A stretch of 17,963 nucleotides of DNA from Ktedonobacteraceae bacterium (GTDB lineage Bacteria; Chloroflexota; Ktedonobacteria; Ktedonobacterales; Ktedonobacteraceae): assembly GCA_014896635.1 (NCBI GenBank), contig JADBKA010000092.1:1-17963 (forward strand). The letters are read 5' to 3'. The position numbers and the translations under genes were made by a program. Below, piece by piece: positions 1 through 10,513 of this stretch. How positions within the stretch are numbered: position 1 is the stretch's first letter; each line of letters begins with the position of its first letter. A model generated the notes under the pieces. That model was not told the DNA's origin. It searched no databases and saw only the letters and a program-made list of their open reading frames with translations.

Positions 1-2106
1 GCGATTATTGTTGCCGGTGTGCTCTTCCTGTTGAGTCTGGGAACAGTAGAGGCGCGACTCGATCTGGCCTGGCGTACGGCGCTGGCGTTCTTAATTGGTG
101 CGCTCTGTTCTGGCATTTCTGGCTATATTGGCATGTATGTTGCGGTGAAGTCGAACAGCCGTACGGCCAGTGCCGCTACACGCAGCCTCGGTGAGGCATT
201 GATGGTATCGTTACGCGGCGGAGCAGTTTCTGGCTTTCTGGTTGTTGCGCTGTCCCTGCTTGGCGTTTCGCTGATCTTCTTGCTCTATAGCATTGGGAAT
301 GCTGTGGAGAAGGTGCCTTCCCTGATCGTTGGTTTTGGTTTTGGTGCCAGTTTTGTTGCTCTCTTTGCCCAGCTTGGTGGTGGTATTTATACGAAGGCTG
401 CTGATGTTGGTGCGGACCTGGTAGGAAAAGTTGAAGCGAACATTCCTGAAGACGACCCGCGCAACCCTGCTGTGATTGCTGACCTGGTAGGTGATAACGT
501 TGGTGACTGTGCAGGTCGTGGTGCCGACCTGTTCGAGTCAACTGCCGCTGAAAATATCGGCGCGATGATTCTGGGTGTTGCGCTCTACGTGGCGACAAAA
601 AACGAAGGCTGGATTCTCTTCCCGCTGGTCGTACGCGCCTTCGGGCTGATTGCTTCGGCCATTGGTCTGCTCTACGTGCGTCCCTCAGTGGTGGTTGAGC
701 CTGACAAAGCTGCCGGGCGCGATCCCGGCGAAATTGCCATGAACCAGCTCAACATTGGCTACTTCATCACCTGTGCGCTCTCGATAGTGGGAGTCTTCCT
801 GGTCAGTTACCTGATGCTAGGTGGTGCGGGCGTCACTGCTAATATGATGCCGGCCTGGATCTGGTTTGGTCTGGCCGGAACGGTAGGCATCCTGTTAAGT
901 GTTGCCTTTGTCTACATCACGCAGTATTACACGGCAGGCACCTGGCGACCTGTGCGCGAGATCGCCGCCGCCACGCTGACCGGTCCCGCGACAACCATCA
1001 TTACCGGTATCGCTGTTGCTTTTGAGTGTGTGGCGTTGCCGGTGCTGGCGATCTCCGTGGCGCTCGGTCTCTCCTTCTTCATGGGCAGCCAGGTCCACAT
1101 CACGCTTGATCCGGCGATCAATCCCGGCATTATCAATGTTGGCGGTATCTTCGGCACTGCCGTTGCTACGATGGGCATGCTGATGAGTTGCGCCTATATC
1201 CTGGCGATGGACACCTTTGGCCCGATTACCGACAATGCCGGTGGCATCACCGAAATGAGCGGGCAGGCCGAAGCAGTGCGTGATATCACCGATGCGCTTG
1301 ACGGTGTGGGCAACACGACGAAAGCGCTGACCAAGGGCTATGGCATTGGCTCGGCTGCGCTCGCGGCTTTTCTGCTCTTCAGCGCCTATCTGGACGTGCT
1401 TTTCCAGTACAAGGCGCTCCCGCTCTCGAATCCCACGCCAGCGCAGCTCAATGCAATCGGGCAAGTTGTCTATCGCGTTGATCTGGCTGAAATCGTCGTC
1501 TTTATCGCGGCCCTGATCGGCCTGACGCTGATCTTCTTCTTCAGCTCCCTGGCAATCCGGGCTGTCGGTGCGGCCGCCAAGCGTATGATCGAGGAGGTAC
1601 GTCGCCAGTTCCGTGAGAATCCGAAGATTATGGCGGAGAAGCCGGAGGATCGCGTCGATCCCGACTATGCACGCTGTGTTGATATCAGTACGCGCGGCGC
1701 GCTGCGTGCGATGGTGCTGCCTGGTATCGTGGCGGTCCTGACTCCTATCCTCGTCGGTGTTATCCTCGGCCCGCAAGCTGAGGCCGGACTGCTGATGGTC
1801 GGTACAATGGGGGGCATTGTTCTGGCGCTCTTCCTTAACAACGGCGGCGGTGCCTGGGACAACGCAAAAAAGTATATCGAGGCCGGTTACCTGCGCGTCA
1901 ATAAAGAAGGTGAGATGGTAGATCGCCTCGACCCGAGCGGCATCGTCCTCGGCAAGAAAAGCGAACCACACAAAGCGGGCGTTGTTGGCGATACGGTCGG
2001 TGATCCCTTCAAAGACACGGCTGGCCCTTCGCTGCACGTGCTGATCAAGCTGCTCAGCACAATCACGCTGGTGCTCGCTCCGCTCTACGTCGCCCTGCAT
2101 CCATAA
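1..2106 (+). CDS. hppA: Membrane-bound proton-translocating pyrophosphatase, K+-independent type (5' truncated by window)
   Basis: Hydrolyses pyrophosphate in the cytoplasm and pumps H+ across the membrane. The reading frame is open to base 1, so the GTG at 19 is not the real start. By comparison with the family, about 60 N-terminal residues lie outside the window, leaving 701 visible residues with many membrane helices. The substrate signature DVGADLVGKVE is at 403-435, followed by the acidic EDDPRNPAVIAD and DNVGDCAGRGADLFES segments. The second conserved block GGGAWDNAKKYIE and the C-terminal DTVGDPFKDTAGPS block are intact. At 1309-1338 the motif reads GNTTKALTKG. Lys and Thr at these two positions mark K+-independent H+ pumps in this family, whereas K+-dependent and Na+ pumps carry Ala. 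A strong terminator follows, so the gene probably ends its transcript. Confidence 0.96.
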   Translation, partial: AIIVAGVLFLLSLGTVEARLDLAWRTALAFLIGALCSGISGYIGMYVAVKSNSRTASAATRSLGEALMVSLRGGAVSGFLVVALSLLGVSLIFLLYSIGNAVEKVPSLIVGFGFGASFVALFAQLGGGIYTKAADVGADLVGKVEANIPEDDPRNPAVIADLVGDNVGDCAGRGADLFESTAAENIGAMILGVALYVATKNEGWILFPLVVRAFGLIASAIGLLYVRPSVVVEPDKAAGRDPGEIAMNQLNIGYFITCALSIVGVFLVSYLMLGGAGVTANMMPAWIWFGLAGTVGILLSVAFVYITQYYTAGTWRPVREIAAATLTGPATTIITGIAVAFECVALPVLAISVALGLSFFMGSQVHITLDPAINPGIINVGGIFGTAVATMGMLMSCAYILAMDTFGPITDNAGGITEMSGQAEAVRDITDALDGVGNTTKALTKGYGIGSAALAAFLLFSAYLDVLFQYKALPLSNPTPAQLNAIGQVVYRVDLAEIVVFIAALIGLTLIFFFSSLAIRAVGAAAKRMIEEVRRQFRENPKIMAEKPEDRVDPDYARCVDISTRGALRAMVLPGIVAVLTPILVGVILGPQAEAGLLMVGTMGGIVLALFLNNGGGAWDNAKKYIEAGYLRVNKEGEMVDRLDPSGIVLGKKSEPHKAGVVGDTVGDPFKDTAGPSLHVLIKLLSTITLVLAPLYVALHP

Positions 2107-2137
2107 AACCAGCGCTCATCCGAATGTGAAAGAGGGG

Positions 2138-2176
2138 AAAAAGCTCCTGACCTTCTGGCAAGGTTGGGAGCTTTTT
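2138..2176 (+). terminator. Rho-independent terminator of hppA
   Basis: AAAAAGCTCC at 2138-2147 pairs with GGAGCTTTTT at 2167-2176. An inner ACCTT/AAGGT stem closes a five-base loop. The 3' arm ends in a T run, which fits an intrinsic terminator 31 bp after the hppA stop. The A-rich 5' arm could let it work from the other strand as well, but no gene converges here. Confidence 0.85.
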
Positions 2177-2288
2177 CTCTGTATCGCGTCAGGTGAGCGA
2201 AAATGGTCTTACGAAACGTTTCTAAAAAAGGAATAAAAAATCAACAGGCTGATCTAACTTTCATACTGATCAAGGAAGGAATTGCTCT

Positions 2289-3407
2289 GTGCTGCATTCT
2301 CTATACTCATCAGTTAGTTATCGCGCAAGAAGCACAAACATTTTTCCCGTGTTTGCTCTGGCCTTTCTGGCCTTTTGCCTGCTCTTCACAGGCTGTACGA
2401 CCACCGCGCCCGCTACAAGTGGTGCCGCCACTCCCGCTGTTGCCGCTGGTAATGCTGACGCCTGCCTGGGTAACTGCACTGTCGGCAGTGGCGTGCAAAA
2501 CGTTCGTCTTTTTGTCGAGCCAGAAGCAGGCGACCACGTGATTACTGATGCCATTGCGGGCGCCAAAAAATCTGTCTGGGTTGAGATGTATCTCCTGACC
2601 AATCGCAACGTCATCAACGCCTTAGAAGAGGCCGCTCATCGTGGGATTGATACGCGCGTGATGCTGGAAACACATCCCTATGGCGGTGGCCCTATCTCCC
2701 CGACCGAGACGATGGACCGTCTGAGAGCTGCCGGTGTGCAGGTGAAATCAGATAATCCACAGTTCTCCCTTACGCACGCCAAAGTCATGATCATCGACGG
2801 CAAAACCGCCTACATCATGACGTGCAATCTCACTCTCTCGGCCCTCGGTGGCAGCAAGAGCACAAGAAACCGCGAATACGGTATCATTGACACCAATCCC
2901 CAGGATGTTCAGGCCGTCATCGACATCTTCAATGCCGATTGGAACCGCACCAGTGTACAGATCAACAATCCCAACCTGGTCGTCAGTCCCATCAACTCCC
3001 GCCATTTTTTCAAGACGCTGATCAATAGCGCCCGCAAGACGCTGCTGGTCGAGGCCGAGGAAATGTTCGACCAGGATATCGCGCAGACACTGGCCGATGC
3101 GGCTCAACGTGGTGTGCAGGTGAGGGTGATTCTACCGGCGCCGCGCAATGGAGAAAAAGATGACAACAAAGAGGGCATTGATACGATTAAGCGCGGCGGC
3201 GTCCAGGTTCGAGAAGATGCCCGGCTGTACATGCATGCGAAAATGATGGTAGTCGATGGACAAAGAGCTTTCATCGGCTCGCAAAATATCTCTGGCGCGT
3301 CTCTTGACGGCAACCGCGAACTGGGCATCATCGTGGCCGACCGGACGGTCCTTGCCACGCTCCAGCGGACTTTTCAGCAGGACTGGAGCGACTCGCGCGC
3401 AGTTTGA
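2289..3407 (+). CDS. Phospholipase D-like protein with two HKD motifs, probable lipoprotein
   Basis: A 372-residue PLD-superfamily protein. These enzymes cut or transfer phosphodiester bonds in lipids or nucleic acids. The GTG start is set by AAGGAAGGA at 2272-2280, 8 bases upstream. A hydrophobic segment (about residues 18-35) ends in LLFTGC, so Cys36 is a plausible but non-ideal lipidation site (Phe at -3). A Thr/Ala/Pro-rich linker follows, suggesting display outside the membrane. HKD motif 1 is HAKVMIID (His163, Lys165, Asp170). HKD motif 2 is HAKMMVVD (His316, Lys318, Asp323), followed by the usual GSQN. After motif 1 the equivalent position reads MTCN, so the two halves are not identical. 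Both catalytic motifs are complete, so activity is likely. The substrate cannot be told: cardiolipin-synthase-like, nuclease or phospholipase are all possible. Confidence 0.88.
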   Translation: MLHSLYSSVSYRARSTNIFPVFALAFLAFCLLFTGCTTTAPATSGAATPAVAAGNADACLGNCTVGSGVQNVRLFVEPEAGDHVITDAIAGAKKSVWVEMYLLTNRNVINALEEAAHRGIDTRVMLETHPYGGGPISPTETMDRLRAAGVQVKSDNPQFSLTHAKVMIIDGKTAYIMTCNLTLSALGGSKSTRNREYGIIDTNPQDVQAVIDIFNADWNRTSVQINNPNLVVSPINSRHFFKTLINSARKTLLVEAEEMFDQDIAQTLADAAQRGVQVRVILPAPRNGEKDDNKEGIDTIKRGGVQVREDARLYMHAKMMVVDGQRAFIGSQNISGASLDGNRELGIIVADRTVLATLQRTFQQDWSDSRAV

Positions 3408-3513
3408 ACAAAAAGTCTGCTGGTCTCCTCTTTTCAGAGGATAGCATTATTGCTCCTGTCATGGTACGATGGTGGCTGAAAATACATCTTACCGGGGGGA
3501 GAATTGCACACCT

Positions 3514-5953
<2,440 letters not shown>

Positions 5954-5979
5954 CTCCTGTTCTTACATGGCCCTCCTGC

Positions 5980-7275
5980 TCAAACATACTGCATTTCGGT
6001 GAAGCGAGCGCGTAGAGCGTGAACTTGCTCTTTCACGTTTTTACCGCGAATGGCATCGTGTATCAACTGTGCCAGTTCGCCCATTGCGCGCTCGTCCATG
6101 CCGAAACGTGTCATTTCCGGCACGCCGATGCGCAGGCCGGAGGGATTGCGCGGGTCAGTATCGCCCGGCAGCATGTTGTAGTTGAGAATAATATCGTTCT
6201 CTTCCAGGCGCTTCGCCACTTCGACGCCCCCACCCCAGCGTGCCACGTTGACTGCGATCATATGACTGCGCGTATAGCCGAATTCGCGCGCCTCGACAGG
6301 CGTTCCCAGTTCGTCCAGATAACGTCCAAGTGCCTGAGCGTTGCGCACCGTCTGGAGCGCGTAGTCGCGCCCGTACTTTTTCATTTCCCGTGTGGCGACC
6401 AGCAACGCCGGCAGCGAATACAGGTGATGGTTACTGGAAGAGCCGGGGAAGACGCCGCGATCAGCCGCGTGCCAGTATTTTTTAATGGTTTCGGCATCTT
6501 CGAGGCGAGAGAGAATGATGCCGCGCTGCGGTCCAGGAAAGGTTTTGTGTGTGCTGGCGGTTAGCCAGGTAGCGCCTTCGTGCAGCGGGTCCTGGAATTG
6601 TCCCCCGGCGATCAGGCCGAGGACATGTGCGCCATCATAGAGCAGAGGAATATCCTTTGTTTTACAGAAGGCAGCTACTTCGGCCACTGGTTCGGGGAAG
6701 AGGAAGAGGCTTTTGCCCATGATGACGAGCTGCGGTGAGAGGCGGTCGATGAGTTCGATCGTTTTAGCGGCATCGACGTGGTAGTGATCTGCGGTAAGCG
6801 GCAGATAATGCAGGTGGATCGAGCTGGAGACGCCGAGTTTGAGCGTCTGGCCCCGATTCTGGATGCGCCGGCCAAACACGCCAACAGTGCCGTGACTGAT
6901 ATGCCCGCCCGCATCGGTCGAATTGACAATGATGGTATCGCCGCCGCGTAGTACGCTCAGCGCAATGGCGGTATTGGCGGCATTACCACTGATGGGCCGC
7001 ACATCGGCCTGCCTGGCATCGAAGAGTTCCAGTAGCTCGTCATGGACTTTGCGCTCGATCTCGTCAATGTAGCGTGTTCCCTGGTAGTAACGATTGACTT
7101 TGCCCGGCTCGTTGGGATGTCCTTCGGCATAGCGCCCCATGAAATCAGAATTTTGCACGCGGCGCACGGCAGTGCTAGGTGTGTTCTCGCTGGCAATCAG
7201 ATTGATACATTGCCTTTGTCGCCATTGCTCCTGCTGCTGGAGAATGTGCTCGATATCACGTATATCGACAGTCAT
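5980..7275 (-). CDS. Serine hydroxymethyltransferase-like PLP enzyme, archaeal-type
   Basis: Fold-type I PLP enzyme of 431 residues, about the usual SHMT length. SHMT interconverts serine and glycine while moving a one-carbon unit to a folate or pterin. Visible landmarks are NLIASENTPS near the N-terminus, the substrate region YAEGHPN, RYYQGTRYIDEIE, GGHISHG (PLP-stacking His), DGAHVLGLI (PLP-binding Asp), STHKTFPGPQRG with Schiff-base Lys244, and SGLRIGVPEMTRFGM with the carboxylate-binding Arg. DGAH and the C-terminal EMTRFGM resemble archaeal SHMTs more than E. coli GlyA. Extra residues (NEPGKVN) sit between YAEGHP and RYYQG. ATG 7275 is supported by AGAGGGAGT just upstream. It could instead be a threonine-aldolase- or transaldolase-like relative, so I leave the symbol empty. 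Confidence 0.85.
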   Translation of the reverse strand: MTVDIRDIEHILQQQEQWRQRQCINLIASENTPSTAVRRVQNSDFMGRYAEGHPNEPGKVNRYYQGTRYIDEIERKVHDELLELFDARQADVRPISGNAANTAIALSVLRGGDTIIVNSTDAGGHISHGTVGVFGRRIQNRGQTLKLGVSSSIHLHYLPLTADHYHVDAAKTIELIDRLSPQLVIMGKSLFLFPEPVAEVAAFCKTKDIPLLYDGAHVLGLIAGGQFQDPLHEGATWLTASTHKTFPGPQRGIILSRLEDAETIKKYWHAADRGVFPGSSSNHHLYSLPALLVATREMKKYGRDYALQTVRNAQALGRYLDELGTPVEAREFGYTRSHMIAVNVARWGGGVEVAKRLEENDIILNYNMLPGDTDPRNPSGLRIGVPEMTRFGMDERAMGELAQLIHDAIRGKNVKEQVHALRARFTEMQYV

Positions 7276-7340
7276 AAATTACTCCCTCTCTTGCTTATTC
7301 CTGAGTGGAAATACGCTCCCTGGTGTTTTTAACCGACATA

Positions 7341-7397
7341 TCAGGCAAAGGGGAAGAAAAGGGATACGACGCCCGGATTTCCTTCCCCTTTTCCTGA
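7341..7397 (-). promoter_or_regulatory. Long inverted repeat in the 5' leader of the SHMT gene
   Basis: On the plus strand TCAGGCAAAGGGGAAG (7341-7356) pairs with CTTCCCCTTTTCCTGA (7382-7397): 15 of 16 positions, one mismatch, 25-base loop. It lies between the proposed promoter and the SHMT start, so it would be transcribed. No T run follows on the minus strand, so it is not a plain terminator. It may be a leader structure, a protein-binding site or an mRNA-stabilising hairpin. The rest of 7276-7587 holds the divergent promoters described separately and no gene. Confidence 0.55.
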
Positions 7398-7419
7398 ACA
7401 GGGTGCTTGATTCTGCACC

Positions 7420-7428
7420 AGTATAGCA
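7420..7428 (-). promoter_or_regulatory. Extended -10 promoter for the SHMT gene
   Basis: Read on the minus strand the sequence is TGC-TATACT, an extended -10 with five of six consensus bases. No convincing -35 lies 16-18 bp upstream. Transcription would start near 7413, giving a leader of about 138 nt that contains the inverted repeat. Confidence 0.5.
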
Positions 7429-7488
7429 TAGCGCACAATCGTGTGAGCCGGGAAGCCCTGGGGGACGAGAAGATAGCGGTAGATCTAC

Positions 7489-7517
7489 TCCACAAGAACG
7501 GTCGGGTATGGTAAACT
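7489..7517 (+). promoter_or_regulatory. Possible promoter for fabG
   Basis: TCCACA (7489-7494), a 17-bp spacer and TAAACT (7512-7517), with TGG immediately before the -10. Each hexamer matches four of six consensus bases. It lies about 70 bp upstream of the chosen fabG start and is the best candidate in the divergent region. Confidence 0.4.
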
Positions 7518-7587
7518 GATGGACGTCATTGTACAGCAGGCGAGATTGAGCCATACCAACTATTCCATAAAAAAAAGGATCGAGTTC

Positions 7588-8355
7588 ATGACTCAGGAAC
7601 AACACCTGCCACTGGCGGGAAGAATTGCATTGATTACAGGCAGCAGCCAGGGAATCGGGCGTGCGACGGCGCTGCGCCTGGCGCAAGCCGGGGCCGATAT
7701 AGTTGTCAACTATCGCAGTAATGCCGGGTTAGCGGAAGAGGTCAGGGCCAGCATTGAATCCCTGGGCAGGCGCTGCATCGCCGTGCAGGCGGACGCGAGC
7801 CGCGAAGAAGATGTGAGCCGCCTGTTTAGCGAAGCAGCGCAGAGCTTAGGCCCTGTTACTATTCTTGTCAACAATGCTGGCACCACACGTGACAGGTTGA
7901 TTCTGCAAATGTCGCTGGAAGATTTCGAGCATGTAATCGCCACCAACCTGCGCTCAACTTTTCTCTGCACCAGAGCGGCGCTGCGCGGTATGATGAGAGC
8001 GCGCTGGGGGCGTATCGTCAACATCGCCTCGGTTGCCGGTTTACTCGGTTCAGCGGGGCAGGCGAACTATAGCGCATCAAAGGCAGGAATTGTCGCGCTG
8101 ACTATCTCTACTGCGCGCGAGATGGCGAGTCGCAACATCACAGCCAACGTCGTCGCTCCCGGTTTTGTTGCCACCGAACTGACTTCCACGTTGACCGAGC
8201 AGCAGCGCCAGTTCATCCTTGATCAGACGCCGCTTGGACGTCCCGGCAGTGCGGAAGAAGTGGCAGCCGCGATAGCTTTCCTCTGTATGCCGGAATCTGG
8301 CTACATCACAGGCCAGGTTCTCAGTGTTGATGGCGGCATGTCCATGCATATTTGA
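7588..8355 (+). CDS. fabG: 3-oxoacyl-ACP reductase-like short-chain dehydrogenase (FabG family)
   Basis: Reduces 3-oxoacyl thioesters with NAD(P)H, the first reduction in each cycle of fatty-acid elongation. ATG 7588 is chosen because AAAGGA at 7574-7579 sits 8 bases upstream. Starting at the in-frame ATG 7519 would add 23 residues with no family match. The 255-residue protein shows TGSSQGIGR (cofactor glycine motif, residues 17-25), the NNAG segment, an ATN segment with the active-site Asn, catalytic Ser148 (NIAS), YSASK with Tyr161 and Lys165, and VAPGFVATEL. The C-terminal GYITGQVLSVDGGMSM is typical of FabG. No acpP or other fab gene is adjacent, so it may be a stand-alone paralogue acting on another acyl or polyhydroxyalkanoate substrate. 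Confidence 0.88.
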   Translation: MTQEQHLPLAGRIALITGSSQGIGRATALRLAQAGADIVVNYRSNAGLAEEVRASIESLGRRCIAVQADASREEDVSRLFSEAAQSLGPVTILVNNAGTTRDRLILQMSLEDFEHVIATNLRSTFLCTRAALRGMMRARWGRIVNIASVAGLLGSAGQANYSASKAGIVALTISTAREMASRNITANVVAPGFVATELTSTLTEQQRQFILDQTPLGRPGSAEEVAAAIAFLCMPESGYITGQVLSVDGGMSMHI

Positions 8356-8447
8356 TGTTTAATGGTGCGGGAATTTGGTGAAACCTGGAGACCCCGCTGT
8401 GTATCTAACTCTTTATCAGATCACACTTTGTGTAAGGAGAACGACAC

Positions 8448-9317
8448 ATGGGTCTCATCGAGACAGAGGAAACCAACAAGTTTACCTTTGAAGGTTTTGC
8501 GGCCCACGCCTTCTACACCGACGTTAACCGCGCTCTGGTGCAGCAGGCGCTCAAGCACCTGGAGGCCAGGCCACGCACTGACAGGCTAACCATTGTAGAC
8601 ATGGCCTGTGGCACAGGGGCCGTCACGCGCCTGATCGCCGAAGAACTGGCTCGCCAGGAACGGCTCGACCAGGTCCATCTCGTCGGGGTTGATCCATCCT
8701 CTGAAGCCCTGCGCCGGGCTGAGAAAGGAATGGCAAGCCTGCCTGTTCGTGTCCGGGCAACCTTTGTACAGGGAGAAGCCGACGATCTTCCCCGCTTTGT
8801 CAGTGACGCTAGCGCGGCTTTCTTTTGCAATGCGATTCATCTTGTCCCCGATAAACTGAGCGCCTTCCGCAAAATGGCGCAAATCCTGGCTCCAGGGGGT
8901 ATCTTTGCCTGTAACAGCGCTTTCTATGAGGGAACCTATGTGGCGGGGACCGAGCGATTTTATCGCCAGTGGACGCGCCGCGCTGTGGGCTGGCTGCGTA
9001 AAGAGCATCCCGAATCCAAACTCGCGCGCGAGGCGAAAGCGACGGCGATGCAGTGGCTCACACCCGCTGAATATGTTGACCTGCTCAAACAGAGCGGCTT
9101 CAGCTCTGTTGAGACGGAACAGACAAATGCCTGGATTGCGCTGGATGCCTGGCGCGACCTGGGACAATACTGGCTCTTTATCGAAGGGGCGCTGCCGGGG
9201 GTGCCACTGGCCTACGGGGCCGCAGCTCTGGGGACCGCCGTCTATGAGGCGGGGCAGGAACTGGGCATGACCGAGGTACCTCGCATGTGGCTCCAGATGG
9301 TGGCTTTTAAAAAGTAG
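8448..9317 (+). CDS. Class I SAM-dependent methyltransferase
   Basis: 289 residues with a Rossmann methyltransferase core. Motif I is IVDMACGTGAVT (residues 49-60), which binds SAM. The acidic end of strand 2 is in VGVDPSS and should contact the ribose. A FFCNAIHLV strand and the post-core LAPGGIFACNS motif follow. The layout resembles the UbiE/methyltransferase-11 group, acting on small molecules or lipids. The C-terminal 110 residues (from RFYRQWTRR) form a family-specific, partly hydrophobic cap that probably sets the substrate. AAGGAGA at 8433-8439 supports ATG 8448. It lies 92 bp after fabG on the same strand with no visible terminator, so co-transcription and a lipid-related role are possible but unproven. 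Confidence 0.82.
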   Translation: MGLIETEETNKFTFEGFAAHAFYTDVNRALVQQALKHLEARPRTDRLTIVDMACGTGAVTRLIAEELARQERLDQVHLVGVDPSSEALRRAEKGMASLPVRVRATFVQGEADDLPRFVSDASAAFFCNAIHLVPDKLSAFRKMAQILAPGGIFACNSAFYEGTYVAGTERFYRQWTRRAVGWLRKEHPESKLAREAKATAMQWLTPAEYVDLLKQSGFSSVETEQTNAWIALDAWRDLGQYWLFIEGALPGVPLAYGAAALGTAVYEAGQELGMTEVPRMWLQMVAFKK

Positions 9318-9342
9318 CTCTGCGCCGCTTTCTTCTGCGGTG

Positions 9343-9351
9343 TGTTACAAT
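9343..9351 (+). promoter_or_regulatory. Extended -10 promoter before the duplicated membrane protein
   Basis: TGT-TACAAT: an extended -10 with five of six consensus bases, about 110 bp upstream of the ATG at 9461. No good -35 is visible. It lies just after the methyltransferase stop, so the membrane-protein pair may have its own transcript. Confidence 0.4.
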
Positions 9352-9460
9352 GCAAAAGAAATCCAGGCGCGGGATCAAGGTCCGCTCCGGTAATGGCATG
9401 TGAGGCCAGCATCTTGCGATCATATGCCTGTGCCACTACAGAAGAACAGGAGTATATTGC

Positions 9461-10315
9461 ATGCAGTGGGCGGTCGCTACGGCGGCTTTTCTCGCCTCAG
9501 CGGTTGAGTTTGTCGAAGCCTTCACGATTGTCCTCGTGGTAGGTGTGACGATTAACTGGCGCAGTTCGCTCATTGGTGCTTTCGCTGCCGCCGCAACTCT
9601 CGTGGCGATTGTCGGTACACTTGGCGTTGCGCTTGTCCAGTTTGTTCCTCTTGATATTTTGCGCCTGGTGGTCGGCGTGCTTCTCATCCTCTTCGGGCTA
9701 AAGTGGCTCAAGAAGGCTATTTTGCGCTATAGCGGTTTGAAAGCGCTGCACGATGAAGAAGCGATCTTTGAGGAAACGCGGGCGGAATTGAGAGCACGCG
9801 GAGAACATATCACGCCGCGTGTTGAACCCTTTGGTGTGGCGCTCTCCTATAAAGCTGTGTTGCTGGAAGGACTGGAAGTTGCGTTCATTGTGATTACTTT
9901 CGGCAGCAGTGCGGCGACGGCTACCATCACCAGAGCGACGGGGATCACTTCGGCTGCGATAGGCGCAGCTCTTGCCGGACTACTCGTCATTCTTACTGGC
10001 GCGCTGGTGCGTGCGCCGCTGACCAGAGTGCCAGAGAACACGCTCAAATTTGTTGTCGGTATCATGCTGACTACTTTCGGAACTTTCTGGGCCGGTGAGG
10101 GCTTTGGCATCGAATGGCCGTTTGCTGACGTCTTCTTGTTTGCTCTTGCTGCAATCTATCTTGTGGTTGCCACCTTGCTGATTACCTGGCTGAAGCAGGT
10201 GAAACTGCGAAAAGAGCAGAATCAGCAAAGTATGCACGCGAGGAATAATCCGGCACGGCAGTTGCACCTGCTCAGAAAGAAGCGCGCTCATGAAGATTAT
10301 CAAAGCCATTTATAA
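9461..10315 (+). CDS. COG4280-like polytopic membrane protein with an internal duplication
   Basis: 284 residues, about seven predicted membrane helices and a basic cytoplasmic C-terminal tail. AGGAG at 9448-9452 sits 8 bases before ATG 9461. The two halves are clearly related. VEFVEAFTIVLVVG (Glu16, Glu19) corresponds to LLEGLEVAFIVITFG (Glu136, Glu139). Later, VPLDILRLVVGVLLILFGLKW corresponds to VPENTLKFVVGIMLTTFGTFW in the second half. Each half thus carries an ExxE motif at the start of its first helix, and a charged loop of about 45 residues separates them. LEGLE recalls the REGLE iron-binding motif of FTR1 permeases, so metal-ion transport is a reasonable guess. I believe it belongs with the uncharacterised COG4280 group, but this is from memory. 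The last 26 bp overlap the next gene. Confidence 0.7.
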   Translation: MQWAVATAAFLASAVEFVEAFTIVLVVGVTINWRSSLIGAFAAAATLVAIVGTLGVALVQFVPLDILRLVVGVLLILFGLKWLKKAILRYSGLKALHDEEAIFEETRAELRARGEHITPRVEPFGVALSYKAVLLEGLEVAFIVITFGSSAATATITRATGITSAAIGAALAGLLVILTGALVRAPLTRVPENTLKFVVGIMLTTFGTFWAGEGFGIEWPFADVFLFALAAIYLVVATLLITWLKQVKLRKEQNQQSMHARNNPARQLHLLRKKRAHEDYQSHL

Positions 10316-10496
10316 TTTTATTGTAGGGGACATGATCATTCTGGGGGGCGTCGGGATCATCCTCATTGTCCTGGGCCTTATCAATGTATTGGAACCGCTG
10401 CGTCCTATCCGCCCTGCCTGCGGGGCCATTCTGATCGGCGCGCTACTGATTGTGCTCGTCTCTACGCTGTACCGCGAAGCGGGTGGTAAGCAGTAA
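10290..10496 (+). CDS. Small two-TM membrane protein overlapping the upstream membrane protein
   Basis: 68 residues with two hydrophobic stretches (about 10-35 and 43-60) joined by the short polar loop EPLRPIRPACG. It starts inside the last codons of the upstream membrane protein (26-bp overlap, different frame), which suggests translational coupling and a shared role. The ribosome-binding site is weak (AGAAAG). I do not recognise the family. The overlap and the long uncharged helices argue that it is real. Confidence 0.6.
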   Translation: MKIIKAIYNFIVGDMIILGGVGIILIVLGLINVLEPLRPIRPACGAILIGALLIVLVSTLYREAGGKQ

Positions 10497-10513
10497 AAAG
10501 CAGCTTTTCCTGC

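Noticed and set aside
895..2100. Long open frame (401 codons) on the minus strand opposite hppA
   Set aside because: It is antisense to a clear, conserved hppA. The protein is rich in His, Arg, Asp and Gln with no domain pattern, as expected of a shadow frame in GC-biased DNA.
2203..2541. Plus-strand frame overlapping the start of the PLD-like gene
   Set aside because: It overlaps the GTG-started PLD gene, which has the ribosome-binding site, the lipobox and both HKD motifs. The other frame shows no domain.
3421..3440. TCCTC-TTTTCA-GAGGA hairpin after the PLD-like gene
   Set aside because: A five-base stem without a T tract is expected by chance.
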